A stretch of 64,000 bases of DNA, taken from Thalassospiraceae bacterium LMO-SO8. GTDB taxonomy: Bacteria; Pseudomonadota; Alphaproteobacteria; Rhodospirillales; Casp-alpha2. The notes under the pieces are model-generated. The model was not told where the DNA came from. It did not search any database and worked only from the letters and a program-made list of their open reading frames with translations. Shown in pieces: positions 29,824 to 37,801 of the stretch; positions within the stretch are counted from its first letter, which is position 1; the number at the start of each line of letters is the position of its first letter. The DNA lies in assembly GCA_031655335.1 (NCBI GenBank), contig CP134226.1, forward strand, positions 124,001-188,000. Reading direction: 5' to 3'. Both the position numbers and the translations under genes were made by a program.

Positions 29824-30411
29824 ATGACATCTATTGAACGGCTTTTAATATTAGGCATCCTGTTCCTCGGCGTCCTGCGGGTGCTTCTCGGCATCATCGT
29901 CGACCATCCGGCCGTCGTCGGCCCCCAAGTTGCGGCGGAGCCCACCATGGACGGGCCGGAAACCGCTCCGGGCGGAGATTACGACTGGAACCCGGCCGCG
30001 TTCACCCGGCGCGGCATTCCGGCCAAGCTGACCCTGACGGCGGACGGGCGGGTGCCCGACGCCATGCGCCTGACCGACACGCAAAAGGCCTTCGTCTACG
30101 CCGCGATGATCGACAGCTACGACAGCCTGCTGACCCGCGCCAAGCGCGATTGCGCCACCGACATGCGCCGCGACATCGTTCGCTGGCAGGCACGCAACGC
30201 CGCCGTCATCGCCGACGCGGCGCATATCCTCGACCGCCTGACCCCCGGCCGGAACAGCGCCCGCCAAGCCCACGACGGCATGCCGCGGGATGCCTTCGTC
30301 ACGCGGCTGTGCCCGACCATCGAGCATTACATCCGGACCGGCGCCTATGACCCTCATCCGGAAGCCGTCGGCCGCCTGGTCCACGCGGCCCGTAGCGCCG
30401 CCCAGCAATAG
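29824..30411 (+). CDS. Hypothetical single-pass membrane protein
   Basis: A 195-residue protein with an N-terminal hydrophobic segment (IERLLILGILFLGVLRVLLG) and a mostly helical extracytoplasmic part: DTQKAFVYAAMIDSYDSLLT, RRDIVRWQARNAAVIADAAH. Two Cys (in RDCATDM and RLCPTIE) could bridge. It lies 54 bases after the transglutaminase-like gene in the same direction. No recognised family. Confidence 0.65.
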   Translation: MTSIERLLILGILFLGVLRVLLGIIVDHPAVVGPQVAAEPTMDGPETAPGGDYDWNPAAFTRRGIPAKLTLTADGRVPDAMRLTDTQKAFVYAAMIDSYDSLLTRAKRDCATDMRRDIVRWQARNAAVIADAAHILDRLTPGRNSARQAHDGMPRDAFVTRLCPTIEHYIRTGAYDPHPEAVGRLVHAARSAAQQ

Positions 30412-30566
30412 GCGACAAGCACGAATCGGGTCTCTTCGGCCGGGTTCCGCTCACTCATCCGCATCCGCACGACGGACCGTCGCGGCGCGCGGCCATGCAG
30501 TCTGGGCAGACCTCATGCCCACCAACCGCATAAACACAACATATTGTGATGGATCCGTCATATTTG

Positions 30567-30624
30567 GGCCACATACACCCTATACTGAGGATATACATAC
30601 TTAAGGCCTATTGAATATGTGGCC
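30567..30624. repeat. 9-bp inverted repeat in the SOS-gene upstream region
   Basis: GGCCACATA (30567-30575) and TATGTGGCC (30616-30624) are exact inverted copies 40 bases apart in an AT-rich stretch. They may be paired operator sites or the arms of a cruciform. They lie just upstream of a DnaA box and the LexA-controlled promoter. Confidence 0.45.
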
Positions 30625-30636
30625 TCGCAAGCGTAG

Positions 30637-30645
30637 TTATCCACA
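30637..30645 (+). promoter_or_regulatory. Consensus DnaA box
   Basis: TTATCCACA is an exact match to the strict DnaA-box consensus, located 5 bases before the -35 hexamer of the predicted SOS promoter. About half a match per 64 kb is expected by chance, so its position is more telling than its presence. Confidence 0.4.
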
Positions 30646-30650
30646 GGCTC

Positions 30651-30679
30651 TTGACTTAAGAACAAAAAGAGAACATTTT
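30651..30679 (+). promoter_or_regulatory. Probable promoter of the SOS-controlled small gene
   Basis: TTGACT (30651-30656) is a good -35. The best -10 is weak (CATTTT, 30674-30679, 17-base spacer). The LexA box fills the spacer, a typical place for repression. Confidence 0.45.
30660..30674. promoter_or_regulatory. LexA binding site (alphaproteobacterial SOS box)
   Basis: GAAC-AAAAAGA-GAAC is a perfect GAAC-N7-GAAC direct repeat, equal to GTTC-N7-GTTC on the other strand, the established LexA box of Alphaproteobacteria. The A-rich spacer is also typical. It lies between the -35 and the ribosome site of the following 93-residue gene. Confidence 0.75.
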
Positions 30680-30701
30680 AAGAGTCAGATTGGAGTTTGC
30701 C

Positions 30702-30983
30702 ATGAACGCCCACCGCCATGCCCAAGCCCTCCCGCAGCCGGATACCGGCTTCGACACCGATATCGCCCAGCCCGACCGGGAAACGGTCGAGGTTACCTAC
30801 TATCCCGTGCTGAAGAACCGCGCGCTCGGCCGCCGCATGACGCGGACCTTCGCCGCGCGGCGGGGCGAAAACCCCTTCAAGGCCGCCGAACGGGAACTGG
30901 CGCGCCGCTACAAGGTGCGCGACTACCTGATCTTCGACGCCCATCTGGCGCAGACCGGGTTTCTTGAACGGGCTGAATTCTAA
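30702..30983 (+). CDS. Predicted SOS-regulated small protein of unknown function
   Basis: A 93-residue, basic, soluble protein. The first 30 residues are His/Gln/Pro/Asp-rich and probably flexible. The rest reads ETVEVTYYPVLKNRALGRRM, then TRTFAARRGENPFKAAEREL, ARRYKVRDYLIFDAHLAQTG: a beta strand followed by Arg-rich helices. No signal peptide or membrane helix. The ATG at 30702 is preceded by TTGGAG at 6 bases. A perfect LexA box and a DnaA box lie directly upstream, so DNA-damage induction is predicted. It does not resemble SulA, SidA, ImuA/ImuB, RecN or TisB as I know them. The basic surface would suit nucleic-acid binding; this is inference. Confidence 0.75.
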   Translation: MNAHRHAQALPQPDTGFDTDIAQPDRETVEVTYYPVLKNRALGRRMTRTFAARRGENPFKAAERELARRYKVRDYLIFDAHLAQTGFLERAEF

Positions 30984-31017
30984 GAAATACTCTTGAGGAT
31001 GCGGCAGCAGGCCGGTG

Positions 31018-31503
31018 TCAGCCGGCCTGCTGTTGCGCGACCTTGGCGCGGAACATGCTGAGAAGCTCGTGCAGTTCCTTGCTCAGGGCGCCCTGATGGC
31101 CTTTCAGGCCCTGCCGGAACACGGCCTTCATGGCCATGATGTGCACGCGGATCACGTCGAGGTCGCGGGCCTTCAGGCGCGGCCGCCCCTCCAGATACTT
31201 GCACATCGAATCACCGACCACGGAAATCAGGGGAAAGCCGAAGCTGCCGCCCTGGCCGCGGGCCTCGTGGGTCATGTCGTAAAGCTGCTTGAGCCTGAGC
31301 GGGTCGGCCCGCCCGGACCGCGAGGTCTCAACAAAGGACTGCCAGAGCTTTTCCAGGTCATCCACCGCCCAGCCCTGGTACTGGCCGATCAGGTCGTCGG
31401 CGGCATTCACCGCCCGTAAGATGGCCTGTTCCATGGATGGTCCGCCGGGGCGAACCTTCTGGCTGATGTGTTTCTGCGGTTTCAGGAAGCGGGTTTCTGA
31501 CAT
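31018..31503 (-). CDS. Hpt-like phosphotransfer protein
   Basis: A 161-residue helical protein with a motif resembling the Hpt active site (xHxxKGxxxxxG): DMTHEARGQGGSFGFPLISV, with His in THEARG as the possible phosphorylated residue, followed by the helix GDSMCKYLEGRPRL. The N-terminus is basic and polar. It starts 9 bases after the stop of the adjacent response-regulator gene, so the two are co-transcribed and likely exchange phosphoryl groups. The Lys of classic Hpt domains is Arg here. Confidence 0.7.
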   Translation of the reverse strand: MSETRFLKPQKHISQKVRPGGPSMEQAILRAVNAADDLIGQYQGWAVDDLEKLWQSFVETSRSGRADPLRLKQLYDMTHEARGQGGSFGFPLISVVGDSMCKYLEGRPRLKARDLDVIRVHIMAMKAVFRQGLKGHQGALSKELHELLSMFRAKVAQQQAG

Positions 31504-31512
31504 GGCTGTTTC

Positions 31513-32067
31513 TTATTCTCTGGCGCGCCGTTCCTTGCCGCGGAATTCCCGCCGCTTGGGCGACCGGCGGTCGGGCCCGAAATAGCCACCCGTGGATTCC
31601 ACGTACTGGCGCTTGTCCTGCACCGACGTGACCAGTCGTTTGTACAGCGACGCCGCCGAGATCGGTTTGGCCAGGAAGGAATTGATGCCGGCGTCGCGCG
31701 CTTCCTCGACCCGCTTCATTTCCGTGTAGCCGGTCAGCATGATGATCGGCACGAACCGATTGGGCACGTTGGCGCCCTTGCGGATACGTTCAACGAACTC
31801 CAGCCCCGACACGGGCGCCATGTTCCAATCGGTGATGATCAGGTCCGGATCCATATTGACCACAAGGTCATAGGCTTCCTCGGCATCCGACGACACCGTG
31901 ACTTCCTTGATCCCGAATCCCTCAAGGAACGTGCGCACGAGTTCCCGCATGTGGAAACTGTCGTCCACCACCAAGATCCGCAATGCGCTGAAATCGTATC
32001 CGTCGCTCATCGATGCTTTGTGACCGGCGGATGCCGGGGTGTTTCCCCAATTCGTTTCAAGGCTCAT
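31513..32067 (-). CDS. CheY-like response regulator with GPDRR tail
   Basis: A 184-residue stand-alone receiver. ILVVDDSFHM supplies the acidic pair, the phosphoacceptor is the first Asp of IITDWNM, Thr is in IIMLTGYTEM and Lys in FLAKPIS. The C-terminal tail YFGPDRRSPKRREFRGKERR is strongly basic, related to the tail of the receiver protein at the left end of the window. An internal ATG at 32010 (MSDGYDFSAL) is an alternative start, because the first 19 residues look non-conserved. It is followed by an Hpt-like gene. Confidence 0.88.
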   Translation of the reverse strand: MSLETNWGNTPASAGHKASMSDGYDFSALRILVVDDSFHMRELVRTFLEGFGIKEVTVSSDAEEAYDLVVNMDPDLIITDWNMAPVSGLEFVERIRKGANVPNRFVPIIMLTGYTEMKRVEEARDAGINSFLAKPISAASLYKRLVTSVQDKRQYVESTGGYFGPDRRSPKRREFRGKERRARE

Positions 32068-32288
32068 AGATCACTATCCAAACTTTTACCCCCAAGAGCA
32101 ATCCTACAGCTTAAACTGACAAAAACCTGAACACCGGGGCACGATTTCGAGCGCGTTATTTGCCGCTTGGTGCATTTGATCCGGCTTATACACGGATTGT
32201 TCGATGTCCCTTATATGACTTAAGTCGACATCGCCGCTTGCGATCCGCCCCCGCAATCCCAACTATATGAACCGATTTCTTTTTCAGG

Positions 32289-34169
32289 ATGACACTGCCC
32301 ATGCGGCGCGATCACGCGGACCCCGCCAACAGTCCCCGCCGGAACGACTGGCAAACCATCAAGACCTTGGCGCCCTACCTGTGGCCGGCCGGGGAACAGG
32401 CGCTGCGCCTGCGCGTCGTGCTCGCCATGGTTTTCCTCGCCGCGGCGAAAGGGGCCAGCGTCGCCGTTCCATACGTCTACAAACAGGCGATCGATGCCCT
32501 GGACATGAAGGGCGGCGCGGTGATCGCCGTGCCGGTCACGATCCTGATCGCCTACGGCGTCGCCCGCGTGCTGTCCCAGGCCCTGGGCGAACTGCGCGAC
32601 GCCGTGTTCGCCAAGGTCGCCCAACGCGCCATCCGCCAGGCCGGGCTCAAGACCTTCCGCCACCTGCACCGGCTCAGCCTACGCTTTCACCTGGACCGCA
32701 AGACAGGCGGCGTCAGCCGCGCCGTGGAACGCGGCACCAAGGGCATCGAATTCCTGCTCCGCTTCATGCTGTTCAACGTCGTGCCGACCCTGGTCGAGGT
32801 CGTCCTGACCTGCGGCATTCTGTGGTACCTGTTCGGTATCTGGATGGCGCTGGTCGCCTTTCTGACCATCGGCATCTACATCTTCTGGACGCTGGCCGTC
32901 ACGGAATGGCGCATCCAGTTCCGCCGCACCATGAACGACACCGACAACGAGGCCAACACCAAGGCCATCGACAGCCTGCTGAACTTCGAGACGGTCAAGT
33001 ACTTCGGCAACGAGGATCACGAGAGCAGGCGTTTCGACAAGGCCCTGGCGCGGTACGAAGACGCGGCGGTGAAGTCCAACACCTCCCTGGCCCTGCTCAA
33101 CATCGGCCAGGGCGCCATCATCGCCGTCGGCCTGACGGCGATCATGTGGATGGCGGCGGACGGCGTGGTCGCCGGTACCATGACGCTGGGCGACTTTGCC
33201 ATGGTCAACGCCTACCTGATCCAGTTGTACATGCCGCTCAACTTCCTGGGCTTCGTTTACCGCGAAATCAAACAGTCGCTGATCGACATGGAACAGATGT
33301 TCCGCCTGCTTGACGAAAACCCCGAAGTCGCCGACAGCCCCGGCGCCCAGCCTCTCGCGATCAACGGCGGCGAACTGCGGTTCGAAGACGTGTCCTTCGC
33401 CTATGACGCCCGGCGCCAGGTCCTCAACGACATTTCCTTTACCGTGCCGGCGGGCAAGACCGTCGCCATCGTCGGCCCTTCGGGTTCGGGCAAGTCGACC
33501 ATCTCGCGATTGTTGTTCCGGTTCTACGACGTGTCCGGTGGGCGCATCACCATCGACGGCCAGGACGTCCGCGACCTGACCCAGGTGTCCTTGCGCGCCG
33601 CCATCGGCATGGTCCCCCAGGACACGGTGCTGTTCAACGACACAGTGTTCTACAACATCGCCTACGGTCGCCCCGGCGCCAGCCCGGCCGAGGTCGAGGG
33701 CGCCGCCCGCACGGCGCAGATCCACGACTTCATCATGGCTCTGCCCGACGGCTATCAATCCACGGTCGGCGAACGGGGGTTGAAATTATCCGGCGGCGAG
33801 AAGCAGCGCGTGGCCATCGCCCGCACGGTGCTGAAGGCGCCGGCGATCCTGATCTTCGACGAAGCGACCTCGGCCCTCGACTCACGAACCGAACAGGACA
33901 TCGTCAAGGCGCTGAAGACCGTGTCCAAGGACCGCACCACGGTGACCGTGGCGCATCGCCTGTCGACCGTGGTCGATGCCGACGAAATCCTCGTGCTGGA
34001 AGCCGGGCGCATCGTCGAACGCGGCAGCCACCCGGACCTGCTGAAGAAGAACGGGCGCTACGCCGACATGTGGGCCCGCCAGCAACAGCAGGAAAAGGCC
34101 CGCGAGGCCCTGGCGGACGACGACATGGGCATCAGCGTGCGCGCCGCCGCCGAAAACCCGGCGGAGTAA
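32289..34169 (+). CDS. Atm1-type ABC exporter (half-transporter)
   Basis: A 626-residue ABC half-transporter: six transmembrane helices (about 40-340), then a nucleotide-binding domain with Walker A GPSGSGKST, signature LSGGEKQRVAIART, Walker B ILIFDEATSALDS and H-loop AHRLST. Atm1/ABCB7 features include the transmembrane-domain motifs NDTDNEANTKAIDSLLNFET (VKYFGNE following) and LYMPLNFLGFVYREIKQSL. Relatives export glutathione-linked sulfur or metal species, connecting the Fe-S system to other compartments or conferring metal tolerance. The gene stands alone, 5 kb from the isc cluster. The ATG at 32301 is an alternative start. Confidence 0.92.
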   Translation: MTLPMRRDHADPANSPRRNDWQTIKTLAPYLWPAGEQALRLRVVLAMVFLAAAKGASVAVPYVYKQAIDALDMKGGAVIAVPVTILIAYGVARVLSQALGELRDAVFAKVAQRAIRQAGLKTFRHLHRLSLRFHLDRKTGGVSRAVERGTKGIEFLLRFMLFNVVPTLVEVVLTCGILWYLFGIWMALVAFLTIGIYIFWTLAVTEWRIQFRRTMNDTDNEANTKAIDSLLNFETVKYFGNEDHESRRFDKALARYEDAAVKSNTSLALLNIGQGAIIAVGLTAIMWMAADGVVAGTMTLGDFAMVNAYLIQLYMPLNFLGFVYREIKQSLIDMEQMFRLLDENPEVADSPGAQPLAINGGELRFEDVSFAYDARRQVLNDISFTVPAGKTVAIVGPSGSGKSTISRLLFRFYDVSGGRITIDGQDVRDLTQVSLRAAIGMVPQDTVLFNDTVFYNIAYGRPGASPAEVEGAARTAQIHDFIMALPDGYQSTVGERGLKLSGGEKQRVAIARTVLKAPAILIFDEATSALDSRTEQDIVKALKTVSKDRTTVTVAHRLSTVVDADEILVLEAGRIVERGSHPDLLKKNGRYADMWARQQQQEKAREALADDDMGISVRAAAENPAE

Positions 34170-34183
34170 CTCCGCCTGTCCTG

Positions 34184-34211
34184 CAATGGTTCGGTGGAAA
34201 CCGAACCATTG
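34184..34211 (+). terminator. Hairpin after the Atm1-like gene
   Basis: An 11-bp perfect inverted repeat CAATGGTTCGG (34184-34194) / CCGAACCATTG (34201-34211) with loop TGGAAA, 15 bases after the stop. The following CTCTTTA is only moderately T-rich. Confidence 0.6.
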
Positions 34212-34278
34212 GCTCTTTATCCCCCGCCCGTTCCCCGTTAAGCCTGAGCCTCCATCCTCCCGACCGATACGGAACACC

Positions 34279-35019
34279 ATGGGCATTCTGGAACTCACCA
34301 TCCTGGCCGGCGCGCTTGCGGGCGGCTTCGTATCGGGGCTGACCGGGTTCGGAACCGGCCTGACGGCGCTGGCGGTCTGGCTGACGGTGATCGAGCCGGC
34401 GGTGGCCGCCCCTCTGGTCGTGATCTGCTCGCTGATCTCCCAGTTCTTCACCCTGCCCGCGATCTGGCATGCCATTTCCTGGCCCCGGGTTCTGCCGTTC
34501 ATCGTCGGCGGCGTGGTCGGCGTGCCGCTCGGCACGATGATCCTGCCGATGGTTTCGGTCGAAGGTTTCAAGCTGTTCTTCGCGATTTTCCTGGTCCTCT
34601 ATTGCGCCTTCACCCTGGCCCAGCGGTCCGCGCCCAAGCTGGCCTGGGGCGGCAAACTGGCCAACGGTATCGTCGGCCTGGGCGGCGGGGTGTTGGGTGG
34701 CCTGACCGGCCTTTCGGGACCGCTGCCGACCATCTGGGCGACCTTGCGCGGCTGGTCCAAGGACGAAAAGCGCGGCGTGTTCCAAGGCTACAACACGGCC
34801 ATTCTGTTGCTTGCCGTGGTTACCCAGGCGATCGGCGGCTTCATGACGCTGGAAGTCGGGCGGGTGGCCCTGATCGCCTTCCCGGCCACCGTCGCCGGTT
34901 CCTGGATCGGGCGCAAAATCTACAATCGCCTGGGCGACAGTTCGTTCAACCAGATCGTCCTGGCGCTGTTGATGTTTTCCGGCCTGTCGATGATCGTCGC
35001 CATCGTCTGGCTGGGCTGA
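34279..35019 (+). CDS. TauE/SafE (TSUP) family permease
   Basis: A 246-residue membrane protein with about seven or eight helices and the duplicated TSUP motif: AGGFVSGLTGFGTGLTALAV in the first half and GLGGGVLGGLTGLSGPLPTI in the second. The family exports or imports small sulfur-containing or organic anions (sulfite, sulfoacetate and others). The ATG at 34279 starts the membrane core; the upstream in-frame extension overlaps the preceding terminator. The cargo is unknown, though a TauD-like enzyme and a ComDE-like enzyme elsewhere in the window make a sulfonate link conceivable. Confidence 0.87.
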   Translation: MGILELTILAGALAGGFVSGLTGFGTGLTALAVWLTVIEPAVAAPLVVICSLISQFFTLPAIWHAISWPRVLPFIVGGVVGVPLGTMILPMVSVEGFKLFFAIFLVLYCAFTLAQRSAPKLAWGGKLANGIVGLGGGVLGGLTGLSGPLPTIWATLRGWSKDEKRGVFQGYNTAILLLAVVTQAIGGFMTLEVGRVALIAFPATVAGSWIGRKIYNRLGDSSFNQIVLALLMFSGLSMIVAIVWLG

Positions 35020-35052
35020 GCCACCGACCTGGTGCCTCGCATCCGATAGGCT

Positions 35053-35580
35053 CTAACCTAGATCCAGCTTGGCCATATCCTCCGGGCACAGCTCGCATCT
35101 GAACTGAAACGCCCCAATCACGTGCCGGTCCGGCTGGTCGTCGCCGTCCAGGCGCAGGAAAACGCCCTCGAAGAAATTCAGTTCGGATTTTTCCACGTAC
35201 CCCAGATTGCCGATCAACCGCACCGGCCGCTCGGAGGCCAGGGTCTTGCGGTAGATTTCCAGAGTATTCCTCACACCCGAAGGCGGATAGGTCTCGGAAA
35301 TTCGCTTGCCGGTGCAGTCGACGCCGTACAACTCGGTCAGCCGCGTCCCCCAATAACGGCAAAGAAAGTCGTCCTCGCCCGGGATGACGTCCCGCACGCA
35401 GAGGTACGGCACGATGCCGCGGATATCCATGAGGTTGATGTCCCGCCAACGCGGGCGAGGACGCTCACCGCGTTTCAACTTCCAGTATTCATATAGCTTG
35501 ATCGTATTCGGAAACGTGAAGTCTTCCGATGTTTCGGCATGTAAGGTCATGCCCGTCAGTATGAGCCGGTTTGCCTGCAT
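35053..35580 (-). CDS. PAS domain protein (PAS_5 type)
   Basis: A 175-residue soluble protein forming one PAS-like domain: LYEYWKLKRGERPRPRWRDI, NLMDIRGIVPYLCVRDVIPG, FLCRYWGTRLTELYGVDCTG, KRISETYPP. This is the alphaproteobacterial PAS_5 arrangement, in which the start is W-x-x-x-R-G and an R-Y-x-G-T core follows. It ends without an output domain. The ATG at 35580 is preferred over the TTG 9 bases upstream. It could sense a small ligand and signal by protein contact. It converges on the TauE gene. Confidence 0.8.
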   Translation of the reverse strand: MQANRLILTGMTLHAETSEDFTFPNTIKLYEYWKLKRGERPRPRWRDINLMDIRGIVPYLCVRDVIPGEDDFLCRYWGTRLTELYGVDCTGKRISETYPPSGVRNTLEIYRKTLASERPVRLIGNLGYVEKSELNFFEGVFLRLDGDDQPDRHVIGAFQFRCELCPEDMAKLDLG

Positions 35581-35744
35581 AGCAGCCAACCTATTGATAT
35601 TTATACTGAATTATAAAATATGCCCACAAATTCAACCATTCTGAAGTATTTGGCCAGATACTTGCCCGTAGTGCAACGAACAGATTCCGGGCGCATGCCG
35701 ATCAACAGGCCGTCTGAAAAGGGATATGCCGACCGCGTTGCGGA

Positions 35745-36872
35745 CTAAGAAGCCGTGTTCCGCGCGATCCAGCCGCCGCCAAGCACCCGGTCGCCCTGAT
35801 AGAACACGCAGGCCTGGCCGGGCGCGACGCCGTTCTGGGGCGCATCGAAGGTCACGGCGGCGGTATCGTCGCCGGTGCCGAACAAGGTGGCGGACACCGG
35901 CTTGAACATCGACCTGATCTTGACCTCGACCCGATGCGCCTTGGCTCGCAGCGGGCCGTCGCCCAGCCAATTGACCTCGTGCACGTTCAGGCTCTCGCGG
36001 CCCAATGCCGCCTTGGGCCCGACAACAACGCGCCGGGTTTCGGGCTCCAGCCGAAGCACGTAAAGCGGGTCGCCCATCCCGCCGATGCCGATGCCCTTAC
36101 GCTGGCCGACGGTGAAATGGATGATGCCGTCGTGGCGGCCCAACACGGTGCCCGCCTGATCGACGATGTCGCCGGGGTCATGGGCTTCCGGGCGCAGGCG
36201 CTCGACGATGCGCGCATAATTGCCGTCGGGCACGAAGCAGATGTCCATGCTTTCCGGCTTGTCGGCCACGGCAAGCCCTAGGCGCGCCGCATGGGCGCGG
36301 GTTTCCGCCTTGTCCATCGACCCTAGGGGAAAGCGCAGGAAATCGAGTTGTTCGCCCGTGGTCGCGAACAGGAAATAGCTCTGGTCTTTCGTGGCGTCGG
36401 CGGCGCGGTGCAGTTCCGAGCCGGAGCCCCCCTGCACACGGCGCACGTAATGGCCGGTCACCAGGGCGTCGGCGCCCAGTTCGCGGGCCTGGCCCAGCAT
36501 GTCCTTGAACTTCACCGTCTGATTGCAACGCACGCAGGGAATGGGGGTTTCGCCGCGCAGGTATGTATCGGCGAAGTCGTCCATGACCTGGTCCTTGAAC
36601 CGGCTTTCATAGTTCAGGACGTAATGGGGAAAGCCCAATTGGTCGGCGACGCGCCGTGCGTCGAAGATGTCCTTACCGGCACAGCAGGTCTTCTGCCCCG
36701 GGCTGGGTTCGCCCTGATCGTAAAGCTGCATGGTCATGCCGACCACGTCATAGCCTGCTTCCCGGACGAGCGCGGCCGCGGTCGAGCTATCGACGCCGCC
36801 TGACATGGCGACGACGACGCGGCAGTCCTTGGGATCCTTGCCCAGGCCCAGATCGATCACGGGGGTGCTCAT
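35745..36872 (-). CDS. mnmA: tRNA-specific 2-thiouridylase MnmA
   Basis: MnmA adds sulfur to C2 of wobble uridine in tRNA(Lys,Glu,Gln), taking sulfur from IscS through a relay. The 375-residue protein has the PP-loop AMSGGVDSS, the catalytic Cys pair in [12 protein letters not shown] and [10 protein letters not shown], and [11 protein letters not shown]. In the same window are two cysteine desulfurases that could supply sulfur, MnmC, which finishes the same modified base, and a tRNA-Gln, though its CUG anticodon has no wobble uridine. The start is the ATG of MSTPVIDLG. Confidence 0.96.
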   Translation of the reverse strand: MSTPVIDLGLGKDPKDCRVVVAMSGGVDSSTAAALVREAGYDVVGMTMQLYDQGEPSPGQKTCCAGKDIFDARRVADQLGFPHYVLNYESRFKDQVMDDFADTYLRGETPIPCVRCNQTVKFKDMLGQARELGADALVTGHYVRRVQGGSGSELHRAADATKDQSYFLFATTGEQLDFLRFPLGSMDKAETRAHAARLGLAVADKPESMDICFVPDGNYARIVERLRPEAHDPGDIVDQAGTVLGRHDGIIHFTVGQRKGIGIGGMGDPLYVLRLEPETRRVVVGPKAALGRESLNVHEVNWLGDGPLRAKAHRVEVKIRSMFKPVSATLFGTGDDTAAVTFDAPQNGVAPGQACVFYQGDRVLGGGWIARNTAS

Positions 36873-36925
36873 GGGGCGGAATATAGGGTTTTCCCCGGGC
36901 GACGCAAGGTAGGCACGCCTGGGAC

Positions 36926-37693
36926 CTAGGCCAGCGGCGGCGTGCGCTGGGCCTTCGCGTCCGCCGCCGCATCGTCGGCCGCGCCCAGTTCCGCCAGAGT
37001 CTTCAGCGTCACGGAGCGGAAATCCCGGCGGTAGAGCACCAGCAGCACCCAGACGGTCGTGCCAAACAGCATCAGCGGATGGATGAACCAGGGCAACAGG
37101 GCCAACGCGAAATAATAGGACCGGAGGCCCCGGTTGAAGTTGTCCTGGGCACGGGACAGGATCGTCGCCGCGCGGGGCGGAAACTGGGTCGTGATCGCCG
37201 CATCGCATTGCCCCGCATGGGGCGCCGCCCCGATCATGACCAGGGTGTAGTTGAACTGCCTGAGGCACCACGCGAACTTGAAGAAGGCATAAACGAACAC
37301 CAGCACCAGGATGAACACGCGGAACTCCATCAGCCGCCGGGACGCCGGCTGGGCCATGGAGATGTCGTGAATGATGACGCGCAGATCCTCGATCTGGCCC
37401 AGCAGGGCCACGATCCCGGCCAGCACCAGCAGGGTCGTGGAAATGAACAGGCTGCCCGAGCGGATGTAGGAATTGACGATCTGCACGTCGGCCATGCGGT
37501 TGTCGCGCTCCAGCATGCGTTCCATCCAGCGCAGGCGGTAATCGTGCAACACCACCGCCATCGGCCGTTTGCCCCAGGCAATCTGGTCGGCGAGGGCCGT
37601 ATAGAGCGCCGCCCCGGCGAGAAACCAGGCAAGCGCCAGGGCGTCCAGCAACGGAATGGACGTGTTGAACAACATGGTCTCGCTTAGCGACAT
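36926..37693 (-). CDS. DUF599 membrane protein
   Basis: A 255-residue inner-membrane protein of the DUF599 family: [75 protein letters not shown]. Four or five transmembrane helices are visible (about 13-34, 82-104, 125-146 and 200-225). The acidic C-terminal tail is unconserved. Function unknown. It lies 53 bases upstream of mnmA on the same strand. Confidence 0.85.
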   Translation of the reverse strand: MSLSETMLFNTSIPLLDALALAWFLAGAALYTALADQIAWGKRPMAVVLHDYRLRWMERMLERDNRMADVQIVNSYIRSGSLFISTTLLVLAGIVALLGQIEDLRVIIHDISMAQPASRRLMEFRVFILVLVFVYAFFKFAWCLRQFNYTLVMIGAAPHAGQCDAAITTQFPPRAATILSRAQDNFNRGLRSYYFALALLPWFIHPLMLFGTTVWVLLVLYRRDFRSVTLKTLAELGAADDAAADAKAQRTPPLA

Positions 37694-37801
37694 GAAACCC
37701 CCTCATCAACTGGAACGTCGACCTGCACTATCGGTCTATGTCATTCGGTCTGCAAATAGGTTACATACGAATTCGGCCCGATGCAGGTCTAAGAGGCCTT
37801 T

